DNA of 64,000 bases from Annulohypoxylon bovei var. microspora. Its lineage: Eukaryota; Ascomycota; Sordariomycetes; Xylariales; Hypoxylaceae. A model generated the notes under the pieces. The model was not told where the DNA came from. It did no database searches and saw only the letters and a list, made by a program, of their open reading frames with translations. The first letter of the stretch is position 1, and every line of letters begins with the position of its first letter. The position numbers and the translations under genes were made by a program. The DNA is taken from contig MU405331.1 in assembly GCA_022836615.1 (NCBI GenBank), positions 1 to 64,000 on the forward strand, in the 5' to 3' direction. This document shows positions 10,296-21,575 of the stretch, in pieces.

Positions 10296-11013
10296 TCTAT
10301 GGTAGATGATATGTCATATCAATCCTCGATCAAGGGCATCTTAATATCAGCCACACCAACCCCGTTGCCTTGAGAAGCGTCTCACATTAATTCGATTTAA
10401 TATAATATACTACGACCGAGCACCAGGAGATTAAGAGTGTGATTAAGGGTGTGATTAAGGGTGTGGCTGATAATATCGAGCATATCGGGGCTGCGGGGAT
10501 GCTTGTGAGAGTAAGGGAAGCTCAAACCATACTCGACCTAAGATTGCTCGGGGCGCGTGTCATTATAATATATTGCTAGACGGAAGCCCTTGCTTCATCG
10601 CACGGCGCGAGCGCTCTCCGACAACCGCAACCTCTACTCGTTTCCACAGTCAGGCTGGCTTGTGGTACTTGTCATTGAAAGTCGCAGATGAAATCCGTTC
10701 CAGGATTCATGTCACCCTCTCAATTCACCATGCACGTTAGATATCCCGTCCTGGGCAAAGCCGCAGAGTCAGGCCTTAGACGGACAGATCCGACGCACAT
10801 TATCAATATAAATACTTCGTGAACTCCACGCTATCCTGTTATTATACTCTTCTCTCTTCCACGCAAAATAACCATCTTGACCTCATGATAACCGTCTTAA
10901 CCTCATAACAGTCTCGACCTCACAACAGTCTCGATCTCACAACAGTCTCGATCTCATAATCCTACGAGATCCTTCAAGCTCGACGACAGCTCGAAACCGT
11001 CTCGTCGATCAAG
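10296..11013. promoter_or_regulatory. Upstream region of the small secreted protein gene
   Basis: A TATA-like TATAAAT lies at 10807-10813, about 200 bp before the ATG. Between it and the gene, 10884-10962 holds four or five copies of an 18-bp unit (CTCGATCTCACAACAGT type). Upstream, 10430-10470 has three copies of a GTGTGATTAAGG unit. No other gene is visible. Confidence 0.5.
10884..10962. repeat. 18-bp tandem repeat, CTCGACCTCACAACAGT type
   Basis: Units alternate CTCATAACAGT, CTCGACCTCACAACAGT and CTCGATCTCACAACAGT. The array lies within 130 bp of the start codon of the secreted-protein gene, so it is probably in its 5' UTR or core promoter. Confidence 0.75.
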
Positions 11014-11628
11014 ATGTTACCGCTCGCTCTCCTTCTGTTCCCCCTCTCCGTCCTCGCCTCGCCGCCTTCTCGAGGACAGGCTCGCTCCGTATCTTTCAGG
11101 GGAGAGGTCGCTACCTGGACCGACACCGACACGTATCAGAACCCGTACACGTTAGCGAACGAGATCTCGTGGGGCGAGTCCGGCTCTGACAACCGCGCCC
11201 CGTGCGATGACTGCCTAGACATCCAGAGGTTTGCGTTCAACCAGAACGGCACGTGGACCTGTAAGTAGAATTGCCCTAGTTAGGCGGGGGACCTCGCCGA
11301 TCCGCGGCTACGATCTCCTCCGCGGTCCTCTGATGCGCCGCGCGACGTGAAGCCGCTAACTCGGTGCGGGACAGTCAACCACGTACCCAGCGGCGACGCG
11401 GACGACTGGAACCTCCTCAGCGATGCCGGAACTTGCGCGGTTCTCGTCAAGAACAGCGCGCCTACCGTGATCGGGAATACCGACATTAGCATATGGCTTG
11501 CCATACTGTACGACCAGACCTGCCACCAGAACAACGACATAGAACAGAAGAGCCAGATGAAGAATGCCGATAACGTGGTGGTGGATCTGTGGCTTCGGAA
11601 CGCTGGTGGGCTAGGCCTTTACCGTTAG
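11014..11628 (+). CDS. Small secreted protein, unknown function
   Basis: Two exons, 11014..11260 and 11375..11628, total 501 nt and 166 aa. The intron has a GTAAGT donor, a GCTAACT branch point and a GACAG acceptor. The protein starts with a clear signal peptide (MLPLALLLFPLSVLA) and has no membrane segment. The predicted mature chain has four cysteines (CDDC, one in AGTCA, one in DQTCH), enough for two disulfides, and an acidic, Asn-rich middle. I do not recognise a family. Size, secretion signal and a position near the telomere would fit an effector-like or cell-surface protein, but nothing here shows a function. Confidence 0.8.
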
Positions 11629-12157
11629 CTGGTTTTATCATTGATGGTACGGGGATCCAAGCCAGCATGAGTACCTAGCAAGCTTATCACGAGCAATATT
11701 ATTCTCCTATGTAATTTATCAGGGGGTATTTTCCGGGAATTTGAAGAATCATTTGCGAGGAGGAAGCGTTGATCGCGATGTGGGTTTCGATGATATCTCC
11801 GGTGGGAGCTTTGATAATAGCACAGCTAGCCACCTGCTGCAGCCAGCTAATTCTTGATGAATACCTACCTACCTAGGTAGGTAGGTACCTATATAGATGC
11901 TACCAATTTTTATTCTCATTTTTTAATCCTTTTTTTCATTCTTTTCTTTTGGTACATCGACGCGCTTCACGGCAGTTTCTACCTTGGGTACCTAGGTAGG
12001 TAGGTAAGCAGCATTTGACTAGGTATTTTTAAGGAAATATGGCAATCCCTTCCAGTCATTACAGTACCAATACCTATGTTACAACCAATGATCTATACCT
12101 AGGTAGGTACCTATCCCAGGTACGCAAATTCCAGGACGCTACCTGGTTGTCGCCAGC
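11629..12157. other. Intergenic, TAGG-palindrome rich
   Basis: Lies between convergent gene ends. It carries several CCTA/TAGG palindromes (11862-11887, about 11989-12005, about 12098-12112) and a T-rich stretch at 11908-11950. No gene is visible. Confidence 0.5.
11862..11887. repeat. Perfect 26-bp palindrome of CCTA/TAGG tetramers
   Basis: Three TACC/CTAC tetramers meet three TAGG tetramers at the centre CCTAGG, so the 26 bases equal their own reverse complement. It is the cleanest copy of a motif repeated through the window's non-coding DNA. Confidence 0.95.
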
Positions 12158-12846
12158 TCAAAACCGTGAGTAAGGAAGCCTGTTCGATGTAAGTTACACA
12201 CCTAGGTAGATATACAGACGGGAAAGGCGGTGATAGATATCGCGTGGAAATTCACTTACCACTTCCCTCGCAGCGTAATGTTGACCCAGCTACTATAATG
12301 TTAGCTTATCCTCTTGGTATTAGTCGTCGCGGGAATCGCTCACGTAGTCCCGTCGCTGTCGACCTCCTTCTCGACCTTCGAGGAGAACGCGATAGCGCTC
12401 ATGATCCCGTCTCCGAACTTCTCGTTCATGACGGCCTTGAAGGCGTATCCGTAGTTCTGCACGATCTCGTACAGCCTGTATACGAGCGGCTCTTTGGGCG
12501 GCATCGGCCCCGCGCTGCCCCGGTTAGGGATGCTCGAGATCGAAGATGCCGCCAGGACTTCCTCGGGGATGGCGAGTATCTTCGACAGCTTGTCGACGTC
12601 TTCGGCCGACGCCTGGGCTTGGCCTAGGAATATGGCGGCGACGGCGACTTCGCTGCGACCTAGTTCCTTCGCGATCTCCTCGAAGGTGATTTTTCGGGTG
12701 GTCTTAGCACGGAAGAGCACCTTCAAATATGGGTGGAGGCTCTCGGCTAGTGTCTCCTTAAGCACGAGTTAGTATCGCTGGACTTGGGGGATTTGGGGGA
12801 GGTGATGGTTGCTCACGTCAAGGGTGGCGAGGTTTTGGCTGGACAT
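12158..12846 (-). CDS. CYN1: Cyanate hydratase (cyanase)
   Basis: Cyanase converts cyanate and bicarbonate to ammonia and carbon dioxide, in the cytosol as a decamer. Four exons, complement(12158..12179, 12260..12289, 12344..12756, 12817..12846), give 495 nt and 164 aa, the usual length. An N-terminal helical domain (ITFEEIAKELGRSEVAVAAI) is followed by the catalytic domain. The expected active-site Arg and Glu lie in VYRLYEIVQNYG and the Ser in GDGIMSAI. The C-terminus WVNITLRGKWLPYSRF, spread over two tiny exons of 30 and 22 nt, is canonical. The first exon encodes only ten residues (MSSQNLATLD) and its intron has a perfect TACTAAC branch point. The gene looks intact. No carbonic anhydrase or transporter gene is adjacent. 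Confidence 0.95.
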
Positions 12847-14183
12847 CTTGGCGGTGAATTTCGAGTAGGTACTCTTTCTTGATGAGGTTACGATACTTCG
12901 ATGTCTGAGAGTACGATCTTTGGAAGAGAGACAATTATTTATGAACGGGTGAGAAGTCGCGAGAGCTTACTGAGACCCTATGTAGGGTGGACAATAGTAC
13001 GTTAGGTAATAGATATCCGTTGACAAATAACCCCGCGCAGAGCTGGAGCTAGCTCTAGACGCCGTCTCTTTGCTACATGGTACCCCATAATCTCGGCACG
13101 GGGATAAGCCGGGAACTCGGGGTCTCAGTTAGGGCGGGCAGGACGGGATACCGCTAATAATAAATCCTCCGGTTCGGCATTCCCGATCGTAGTTCAGACG
13201 CCGTTGAGCTTATACCCGGTGTTAGACGGGGCCGGAGTCAGTTGTTTAGCGCTGACTAAGTCCGAGGGAAAAGGACTTTCTGTTGTGCTTACTGAGGCCA
13301 TGTCGTCAATCAATGTAGAGGGAACCAGCTATGGTATTGGTGTATTCGTTCCGCGGAGCTTTACGCATACTAGCTAATGAAATTCATTCACTAGGTATTT
13401 ACTTGATAGTAGGTATTATTCAATATCAATATCAATATCAATATCATAAGTACTAAGTAGGACCCAGGTACTACCTCGTACGTAAGCGATCTAGATCACA
13501 AGCAAGCCCCCGACTCATTAGCTAGCACTCAACAACCTTCAAGAGCGTCTTGGTGATCAACATGACTGTCGTGACATTGAGTAAAATAAAATAAAATAAA
13601 TGTGAAAAGATTATCTAACCTAACTCTACCTATATAAGCCATTAACTGATACCTAGAATAGCCTCACCTATAGTGGTAGAGAGCACAGAGATGTTGCTGC
13701 TTGCTGGGTAGGTACCTAGGAAGGTGGTTACGGGAATATGTGAGTAGCTCGTCTCGCAAACAATCAAAGCTCCGACTGATGAAACTCTTAATTCGAGAAT
13801 ACCTACCCAATCGTGGATGTGTGGGATGAACTGTATTGTCTTTGTTGTCGGTAGACCAACACTTCTGTCCCTCCAAGCACCGTGTACCGTGATGTCTTTG
13901 TTCCTACCGGAAACAGCTGCTCCTTGTATTTGTTCGATGCGTCGGACTATTCTGGCCTCGTAGACAATGGCATTTTCATTAGTAGGTACCTAGTAGGTAG
14001 CTAACATTGCTCTCTGCTCTCCAAATGTGCTATGCCTCGGTGATATTGCCATGTATATCTTGCCATGTATATCTTAGGTACCTACTTTTCACGATATCCA
14101 TAGGTACGGAGACGATCTCTGTAGACAGTCTCTGTTATCTGGAGTAGAACATTGCGACGTAATATTTGTGCTAGGAAGTCATT
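12847..14183. other. Intergenic, 1.3 kb without a recognisable gene
   Basis: Contains an (ATATCA)n microsatellite at about 13417-13446, an AAAAT run at 13582-13600 and several CCTAGG/TAGGTACCTA motifs (about 13710, 13984, 14076). Short open frames such as the minus-strand one at 13664-13876 have no family resemblance. Confidence 0.5.
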
Positions 14184-16303
14184 ATGAGTTCACCATACCG
14201 TATGTCTAGCAGGCGTTCATATCCAGAAATCGACGGTAATAACCATCGAGTCTCTAGTTCGGCCGCTCGTGCGAGGTAGGGCTGCGCAGGTAGACGAGAC
14301 CTTTTACGCCGCCCGGCAGGCATACCGCTATACGCAAGACTTCTTCCGCCATAACGCGAGAGGTATACAATATCGGAGGGTCTTGGGGTTCGGTTCCTCG
14401 GGAATCGTAACTCTGTGGTCGGTGTTGAATAACATGAGACAGTTCGTACGAGATGTCGCAGTTAAGGCACCTATAGACGAGGGCGACCCCTATTTTCGTA
14501 TGGAGCTAAATTGGATGTCGGTGAGTATAGTTACCGCCTGGGTGTCCCGTCTGAGATTTCCACCTGGGTTTCCCGTCTGAGATTTCCGCCTGGGTTTTCC
14601 GACCCGTGAGCGACAAGTAACTTGGATAACTAGGAAACTTTTTGGAGAGCTGAGCATTTTGTCCAACTTGTCGAATTACCAGGTGGCAATATAGACGCTA
14701 GTCTCTACAACGACCCCGATGCCGAAAATGGATCCCCGGCTATAATTATAATGGAATATTTCGAGAGGTGTGAGTTAAACGAACTTCTGGTTCGCTTGAA
14801 CGAGGCAGTATCGAGCAACCCGCATGTTCCTGATAACGAAAAGACGTTAGAGTATATACCGAGTCGGATATTATGGAGGCTGTTTCTCTGCCGTAGGTCG
14901 CCGTATCCGATAGAAATATCAGCTATCTCGCTAATAAGGCTTTCCACCGATTGTAGTTGTTAGAATGTGTATAGGGATGGCTTATCCGCCGCAGCAAGAC
15001 TACGACGGGCCGGAGAGATACACCGAGGAGATTAGGCCTGCTGACGATCTCACACCAATTGTCCACTTTGATATGCATCCCCTTAATGGTACTATCTCAA
15101 ACACGAGCCTATAAGTACCTACCTATACATATTAACTCCTCTTAGTATTCATAGATGACCCTCGTTCCTCACGCGACGGTGGGCAAGAGCACGGATACGC
15201 ACCACGGTTTAAGGTTGACTTTCCCCATGACCTAAAGATACCTAGTACCATCGAGTCCCTCGCTAACATTGACAGTAGTTGGGCGATTTTGGGCTCACCA
15301 CAGAGTGGGATGACGGCGTAAGTCCGATGCAGTACTTGAATGTCTACTCGAATGTCTACTTGGATGTCAACTTGGATGTCAAAGCTTTCATATCCCGAGA
15401 GAACAACTACTAACTACCCGAGACATAACAGTGGGATGACGAAGCGTATGTTGTCTGATAATGACAATTACTTATATCGACGAGTTTCTGATACCTTGCT
15501 GTAGGAAGATCGCCCAAGCTAATGTTGGAAAACCGGGGTATCAAGCACCTGTAAGCCACCTCCGTAAGGCGATTAGGGAAGACGAACGGATCGGGAGACG
15601 AATCGTGGGGTGAATCGTGGGGTGAAACATGGGCGTATATGTACTAAGCATCAACATAGGAACAACGTGATAGGCAGAGGCCTCTGGAAGATGGCGCCTT
15701 TGGATCTCATACTAATGTATGGGGCGCGGGACTAGTACGTCTACCCGGTATCGAGTATCGCTCAGAAGACCCGGGTTCCTGTTCCCCTTAAGACAATTGA
15801 GGATACGGCTCGAAGAGATCAAATTGATACTAACCCCGTAACAGCTCATGTACAACGCCTTAACCCTCTACTTTACCGACGATGAAGACTGGCAGCCTCA
15901 GGTCTGTCAGGTAATGATGCCTAACGGCCAGTCTCGAGCCGTCAGTACGTGGGCTCCCTTCCTAGTTGGCAACCAGGTATACGACGATTTCAGGGCGTAC
16001 AGCGTCGAGCTGCGCAGCCTCGTAGCCAGGTGCATGGCCGACAACCGCCGAGACCGGCCGTCGTTGGACGAGCTCCTCAACGTCATCCAGCGGAACATCA
16101 GGCGCGGAGACTTGGACGCGGAGGAGGCGAAGAACAGATGGGAGGAAGAGAAGGCCGCGGATCCGGACAAGCAGAAACCTCCCGTCGATATCAAGAGACC
16201 ACCTAGGGTCGAAGACGATGCCCTGCTGCTCAGGTTCTTCCGGGAATACATCCGAGACCCACCTAGAAGGGATGACCCTTACGAAGACCTGTGGGATCAG
16301 TGA
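14184..16303 (+). CDS. Protein kinase domain protein, many introns
   Basis: Manual exons 14276..14520, 14634..14892, 14957..15088, 15146..15213, 15279..15317, 15432..15445, 15505..15550, 15660..15734 and 15845..16303 keep one frame and rebuild all kinase landmarks. These are the Gly loop LGFGSSG, Lys in VAVKAP, hinge IIIMEYFERCEL, catalytic loop HFDMHPLN (HFD for HRD), Mg loop DFG in FKLGDFGLTTEWDD, GKPGYQAPEQ and subdomain IX HTNVWGAGL, then the conserved late-lobe DNRRDRPSLDELL. All catalytic residues are present, so it is probably active. About 460 aa. The C-terminal 70 residues are charged. The 5' end is uncertain: I suggest ATG 14184 and a first exon to 14235 with a 40-bp intron, which is short. 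The family resembles divergent fungal Ser/Thr kinases of unknown substrate. Confidence 0.85.
15432..15445 (+). other. 14-nt microexon of the kinase gene
   Basis: TGGGATGACGAAGC lies between an ATAACAG acceptor and a GTATGT donor, joining phase 0 to phase 2. Its first bases repeat the end of the previous exon (AGTGGGATGACG at 15304-15315 and 15430-15441), giving WDDG-WDDEA in the protein. Confidence 0.6.
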
Positions 16304-17097
16304 TGATTTAAAGACATACTCCTTTCAATACCTTGTAGCTGATTTCTAGTTGGATACGGCCTCTGCTGGATGACTCTTTAAACCTGGATCGGGGTAGAAA
16401 GCTAGAGGTTAGATTTTCGGAGATAGTAAAGCATGCATATCGAGATCACATGGTGAGGGTTTTTTGTCCTTTGTTGTTCGGAAATAGACTGTACATGCAG
16501 ATGTAAACTCCGGTTCTATTCTTGCTTCTTAGCTGTGGCTGTGGCTGTTATCTTATAATACAAATTTCAAGTTTCAAGGGATTCATAGATGACATTGAGA
16601 TGGACAGATGTATCGAGTTCAATACTGTGTACTGAGAATGATACAGGCTTTCTCGAAGACTCGAGGAAAGATTCGTAGAATTTGTTGTAAGAGCGAAGTT
16701 GCTGCAGACAGTTGAAGCCAGGGGAGCTCGTAGATTAAGAAAAAGAAAGTTCATCTAATCTAATCGATAAGGAAACTGCAGGTGCGGGGCATGAGTAAGA
16801 ACCTGCAGCTACCTACTAATTTGAGGACAATTTGAGAGCTTCCCGAGTCTTTAACTGGACTGACGCAATCACTTTCAGATTTTTGTTTCTTTTCAACGTT
16901 CCGCCGAGAATCTTGTAGTATATAAATATGCTAAAGCTCGCTCTCATTTTCCAAGAGAGATATCAAATAATAGACATTCAGATGGCTACTAGCTGGAGGA
17001 CATATCTTCAATAATTGAATTAAGTAATTCTACCTTTCCTACCTCTCCTACCTTTCCACCTTTCCGCCTTTCCCACTTTCCTTGTTTGGTGTCGGCC
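16304..17097. promoter_or_regulatory. Upstream region of the NAD kinase gene
   Basis: No gene seen. Directly before the ATG at 17098, 17031-17092 is an almost pure pyrimidine tract (repeated CCTTTCC and CCTACC), a common fungal core-promoter and transcription-start feature. Possible TATA-like TATAAATA at 16921-16928. Confidence 0.5.
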
Positions 17098-18985
17098 ATG
17101 AACGGGTTCGTCGTTACCGACGAGTCGCGAGACACGAATGAAGATCAGCATAGTCGGTACGATGACCGCCGCTCGAGCACCAGCGACGATGACAACGATG
17201 CGGTTGAGGTATGTCAGATCTCTCGTCTCGGATAATCACTAGGAGGACACTTCTCAGATTCGGTTCGAGTAGGTCACGTTCGACCCGGCGAGCCCGTACC
17301 GGCGGAAGAGTTCCTTGATATATAGCGAAGCGGACGCCCCGAAGCTGGCGGCGTGCAAGGCGAAGGCGGCAGCTACTCAGTGCTTGGTCCACCAATTTCT
17401 AGAAGGGTATAGGAGTGAAAAACGTAAAAGCACCGACCGAGATCGTAATGGCCGCGCAGACGAAGACGTCGCTGACGATGTCGACCTGGATTCGTATGTC
17501 GAGCCTAAGGGTAAGGTTGCTAGCCCGCGAGCGAATGGATCGGTCAGAGACCAAGACAGCGATGCTGGTACCGATGCTGGTACCGATGCTAGCACCGAGG
17601 CGGGGCAGCCCGACCAGGAGTCTTGGAAGAAGGCTCTCGAGAAGAGCAGGCTTCGCTTAGACCATAACGAAGACCTCAATAGCCGGCTGCTCACGAAGAA
17701 GCAGTTGACCGATATGGCCTGGGGAGTCCGGGAGCTGAGCAGGAGGCTGGGGAGCATACGGCTCAAGTTCAAGGTCAGGAGCGTCTTCCTCTTGACGAAG
17801 GCGTACGACCGCGAGCTGATACCGAAGACGAGACTGGTAGCGAAGTGGCTGCTTAGCAAGGACAGAGACGTCCGGTATACCGTCTACGTGGAGGAGAGCC
17901 TGAGAGACAATCCCGAGTTCGACGCGCCGGGGCTGCTGCGAGAGCTCGGCCGAGAGTATAACGACGTCGACCAGACGGACGGCAACACCGCCAAGAATGC
18001 GTTGGAGAGCCGGCTGCGCTTCTGGGACGAGAAGATGTGCCGCAGGCGACCGCACACGTTTGACTTCGTCATCACCCTCGGGGGCGACGGGACGGTCCTC
18101 TACGCCAGCTGGCTGTTTCAGCGGATAGTGCCCCCCGTCCTCAGCTTTTCGCTGGGCAGCCTCGGATTCCTGACCAAGTTCGAGTTCGGCGACCACGAAG
18201 ACATCCTCGCTACGGCTTTCAGAGAAGGCGTGACCGTGAGCCTGCGCCTGCGGTTCGAGGGGACGGTCATGAGAAGCCAGGAGAAGGCGAACCAGCTGAC
18301 GCGGAACGAGTACGTGGACGAGAGAGGGGCTCGTCGGAGGCGCGATCTGATAGAGGAGCTGATCGGCGAGGAGCGGGACGACGAGCGCACCCACAGGCCG
18401 AACGGGACCTTCGAGATCCTCAACGAGATCGTCATAGACCGGGGTCCGAATCCGAGTAAGTCGTGCTAGAAACTCGCGCTAGAAACTCCGCTAGAAATTC
18501 GCGTCGGCGTAAGCTAACCATCGGCAGCGATGTCCTACACCGAGATCTTCGGCGATGACGAGCACTTCACCTCGGTCCTCGCGGACGGGGTCTGCGTGTC
18601 TACGCCCACGGGCTCCACGGCCTACAACCTCGCAGCGGGGGGCTCGCTGTGCCATCCGGATAACCCGGTGATGCTGGTGACGTCGATCTGCGCGCACACG
18701 CTCTCGTTCCGGCCCATCATCCTGCCCGACACGATCGTGCTGAGGATAGGAGTCCCCTACGACGCGCGCACCAACAGCTGGGCCAGCTTCGACGGCCGCG
18801 AGCGCGTCGAGCTGCTGCCCGGCGACTACGTCACCATCAGCGCGAGCCGCTTCCCGTTCGCGAGCGTCCAGCCCCAGCCCCGGGGCCGCAGGAGCGAGGA
18901 CTGGGTCAAGAGCATCAGCGCGAAGCTCGGCTGGAACACGAGGCAGAGGCAGAGGAACGAGGGGTATAATCAGTGGAATAAGTAA
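17098..18985 (+). CDS. ATP-NAD kinase
   Basis: Phosphorylates NAD to NADP. Three exons, 17098..17208, 17273..18455 and 18528..18985, give 1752 nt and 583 aa with matching phases. The catalytic GGDGT motif is at about 307-311 (FVITLGGDGTVLYASW). It is followed by SLGSLGFLTKFEF, then TEIFGDDEHF and the NAD-binding CVSTPTGSTAYNLAAGGS. All expected motifs are intact. The first 150 residues are hydrophilic, acidic and Ser-rich with a short DAGT repeat (bases 17559-17593). No obvious mitochondrial targeting sequence is present, so a cytosolic Utr1-type enzyme is more likely than a Pos5 type. A CT-rich tract just upstream suggests a constitutive promoter. It shares strand with the kinase 0.8 kb upstream, with no sign of co-regulation. 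Confidence 0.95.
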
Positions 18986-20490
18986 ACTGTAGAGTAGACG
19001 GCCAGCTTGTGGAGAAAAGGAAGGGTAGGGATCGGCTTGGGGTTTACGGGGCGTTTTAGCGCGAGGTATATTCGGGTTCGTTTAGAGGGACGAATAGATT
19101 GGGTTGGGTTCTGGAGCTAAGACATGCTTAGAGAATATCGGGTATGGGGTATGAGGTTAACCACGGCGTCGGCATAGGGTATCGGCATTAGTACGCTAGA
19201 TGAACTGCCTACCTACCTACCTACCTACCTACCTAGGGCACCAAATGCACGGCAAAGGTCCAAGAATTAACAATCTTCTATAAAAATACCTTATATAAAG
19301 AGAGATTTCTACCATAGCCCGTCTCGAAGTCCGCCCCTTGAGAGATTGCCGTAGCTTTGCAAGTCCGTGTGGTGGAACTCGCCTTCAACTTGGTTTTATT
19401 TTATTTTATTAAAAAAGAATTTGCTTGTAACCTTGGAAACCTCATTCTCCACCATGATTTATCCTAAAGCGTGTGCGCCAAGTATTAACGCATCTTCGAA
19501 GTTGAGGCACTTGGGTACTGCGGTAGGAATGTCTGAGCCGTTTCGTCTCTGCTGCTGCCACCCTCAAACCTGAGAAATCAAGGCAGTAGGTAGGTAAGGA
19601 TTATGTACTAGGACCTGCAAGCAATTCCTTAGCGTGGGAGCCGGCAGTTGTGCTCGCGGAGCGCCGAGGGATTTGAGGCTCTTGGCGATGCTTCTTTTCG
19701 GCCTCTTGGCCTTGTCGCAGCGCTGCGGAGGACGCGCGTTGAAACGCTCGGTTTTTTTTCATGGGTTACGTATGCGCTTCCAGGAACGGAAATTCGCGCA
19801 TCGCATCGCATTGTGACATCTTTCGCGCAGTTTCGCGGTAGTTAGGTTGCTCTTGTTTGTGACGTTAGAGAAGAGTGAGAATAGGAGTGAGAATAGGAGT
19901 GAGAATGAAAATGAGAATGAGAATAGAAGATGAGATTGGTAAATGTGTTTCTCGTTGGAAATTTGGTGCTTGTCATAGAATATCTAGATACCTACCTACA
20001 CCTAGGTACCTACTTAATGTGATTTTCTGAACAGCGGCTCAACACCTAGAAGGCTTTCCATCTTCATCGTATATCAGCGGAGCTCTATTGGTGCTATTAG
20101 CAGCTATTCACAACGTTCACGTCATAATCATATGTAAAGTCACCGGCGGAAAAGACGAGATATGATCTTTCGTCCGGTCTCAGCCTGAGAAAAATAGGCC
20201 GGTCGTTTGAATTGTTTATACTACTGACTACCGTAGATTTTATAAGCCGAAGCAACTGCTCTAGAGAGATTGCCGCGACCGTGAGATCCTAAGAAAATAT
20301 ATGCCGCGCTGTGTGAATGAATCGTCCCAACCGTCAGTCCCCTGCCCCCGTAGACTCCCGGAAATGGTATCAAAAACGACGAAGATGAAAATGCCTTTTG
20401 TACAGAAAGCGGATAGAGCGAGATACTAGGTAATAAGGTGTAACATTATCGGTGTTCGGCGATCGTTTAACTTTTTGCGTTTCCCTACTC
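18986..20490. other. Intergenic between convergent gene ends
   Basis: Contains a (CCTA)n run at 19208-19235, an imperfect GAGAATAGGAGT repeat at about 19872-19925 and further TAGG motifs near 19990-20013. Small ORFs at 19367-19845 have no resemblance to known proteins. No gene called. Confidence 0.5.
19208..19235. repeat. (CCTA)n microsatellite
   Basis: Seven consecutive CCTA tetramers, another instance of the window-wide TAGG/CCTA repeat. Confidence 0.9.
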
Positions 20491-21575
20491 CTACTCCTCG
20501 TCCTCGTCTATCGCGGCATCCTCGGCGTCTTCCGTTGTCTCGACGAACGTCATCGTGAACCCTTGCTCGTCGTCCACGTTCAGGTTGATGGAGTCGATCA
20601 CGTCGCTCGAGGACGAGCTCTGCCGCCTGGCCACCGCGGGGACCTTGGCGACGGGGAGGGACTCGACGGATCGAGTTTCGAATTCGCTAGATGTCTGGAT
20701 AGCTTTCAGCACGGCACTAGTTAGCATGCTATGCGGTATAGGCGTCGAGAGCTGGGACGGAGGTAGTCTACTCACCGGCAGGGACGCCGCGCTTGACGTA
20801 CATGCGCGTGACCTTGGTTCGTCGGCGCGGCTGCGAAGAGGACTCGTCGCGCTTAGCCGCGGCCGAGCCGACGGCGCCGCCCTTGTTGTCGACGATGATG
20901 CCGACGCCTGCGCCACCCTCGCCGGTGCCGAGCTGGATCAGAGGACCCTTGGTCAGGGCCGCCTCGGCGAACGTGAGGGCTCGGTCGAAGCCGGCCAGGT
21001 CACGCTTAGCCTTGGGCGCCTCGTCGTCGCGGGGGGCGATCTCCTTGCCCATGCCCTGGAGGCCGGATATCTGGGAAGCTGAGGAATTGTTAGCGTCGAT
21101 CTCCTCGCGGATACGTGGTGGTTATTCACCTTGCTGCTGTAAGTTGGGGTCTACGGTGGTAGAGGCGGACTGCGCGGGCGCGTCGGCGACTTCGGCGGCA
21201 ACCGGGGTGTCAGCGACGGCGGCGGCGTTGTTGCTCTGGGCAGCTACGACGTTGGTGTCTTCGGCGGGAGTGGAGGCGGCGTTGGCGGTGACCGCGGGCA
21301 CGGCGGCGGCGTTGTTAGTGTTGGTGGTTCCCGTGGCGGCGTTGACCGCAGCACCCTCCAGAGCGTTCATCAAGTTTGTCACGTCTTGGCCCCCGCCGAA
21401 TGAGATCTCACCATCACCGACTACCCTGTATACGAATTAGTGTCTTAGAAAGCTATATATCTGCGCGGATCGGGACCTACAATGCGGGGGAGTATGCGCC
21501 GAGGTTGATGTTCAAGGGGAGAGCGTTGACGCTAGCTAAGAAGCCGGCAACGGCAATCATTCGATAGCTGACCAT
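20491..21575 (-). CDS. Ala-rich secreted protein, unknown function
   Basis: Four exons, complement(20491..20702, 20776..21078, 21130..21425, 21481..21575), give 906 nt and 301 aa with all phases consistent and TGCTAAC or CGCTAAC branch points in two introns. It opens with a signal peptide (MVSYRMIAVAGFLASVNA) followed by LPLNINLGAYSPALVVGDGEISFGG. A low-complexity Ala/Thr/Asn/Val stretch (about 60-130) then leads to a conserved-looking block: DLAGFDRALTFAEAALTKGP and IQLGTGEGGAGVGIIVDN. The C-terminus is strongly acidic (DEDEE). It has no cysteine and no membrane helix after the signal. I recall similar secreted fungal proteins of unknown role but cannot name a family. Confidence 0.85.

Noticed and set aside
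12340..12765. Truncated 141-aa cyanase starting at GTG
   Set aside because: Upstream and downstream microexons restore the canonical start and the LPYSRF end with perfect phase agreement.
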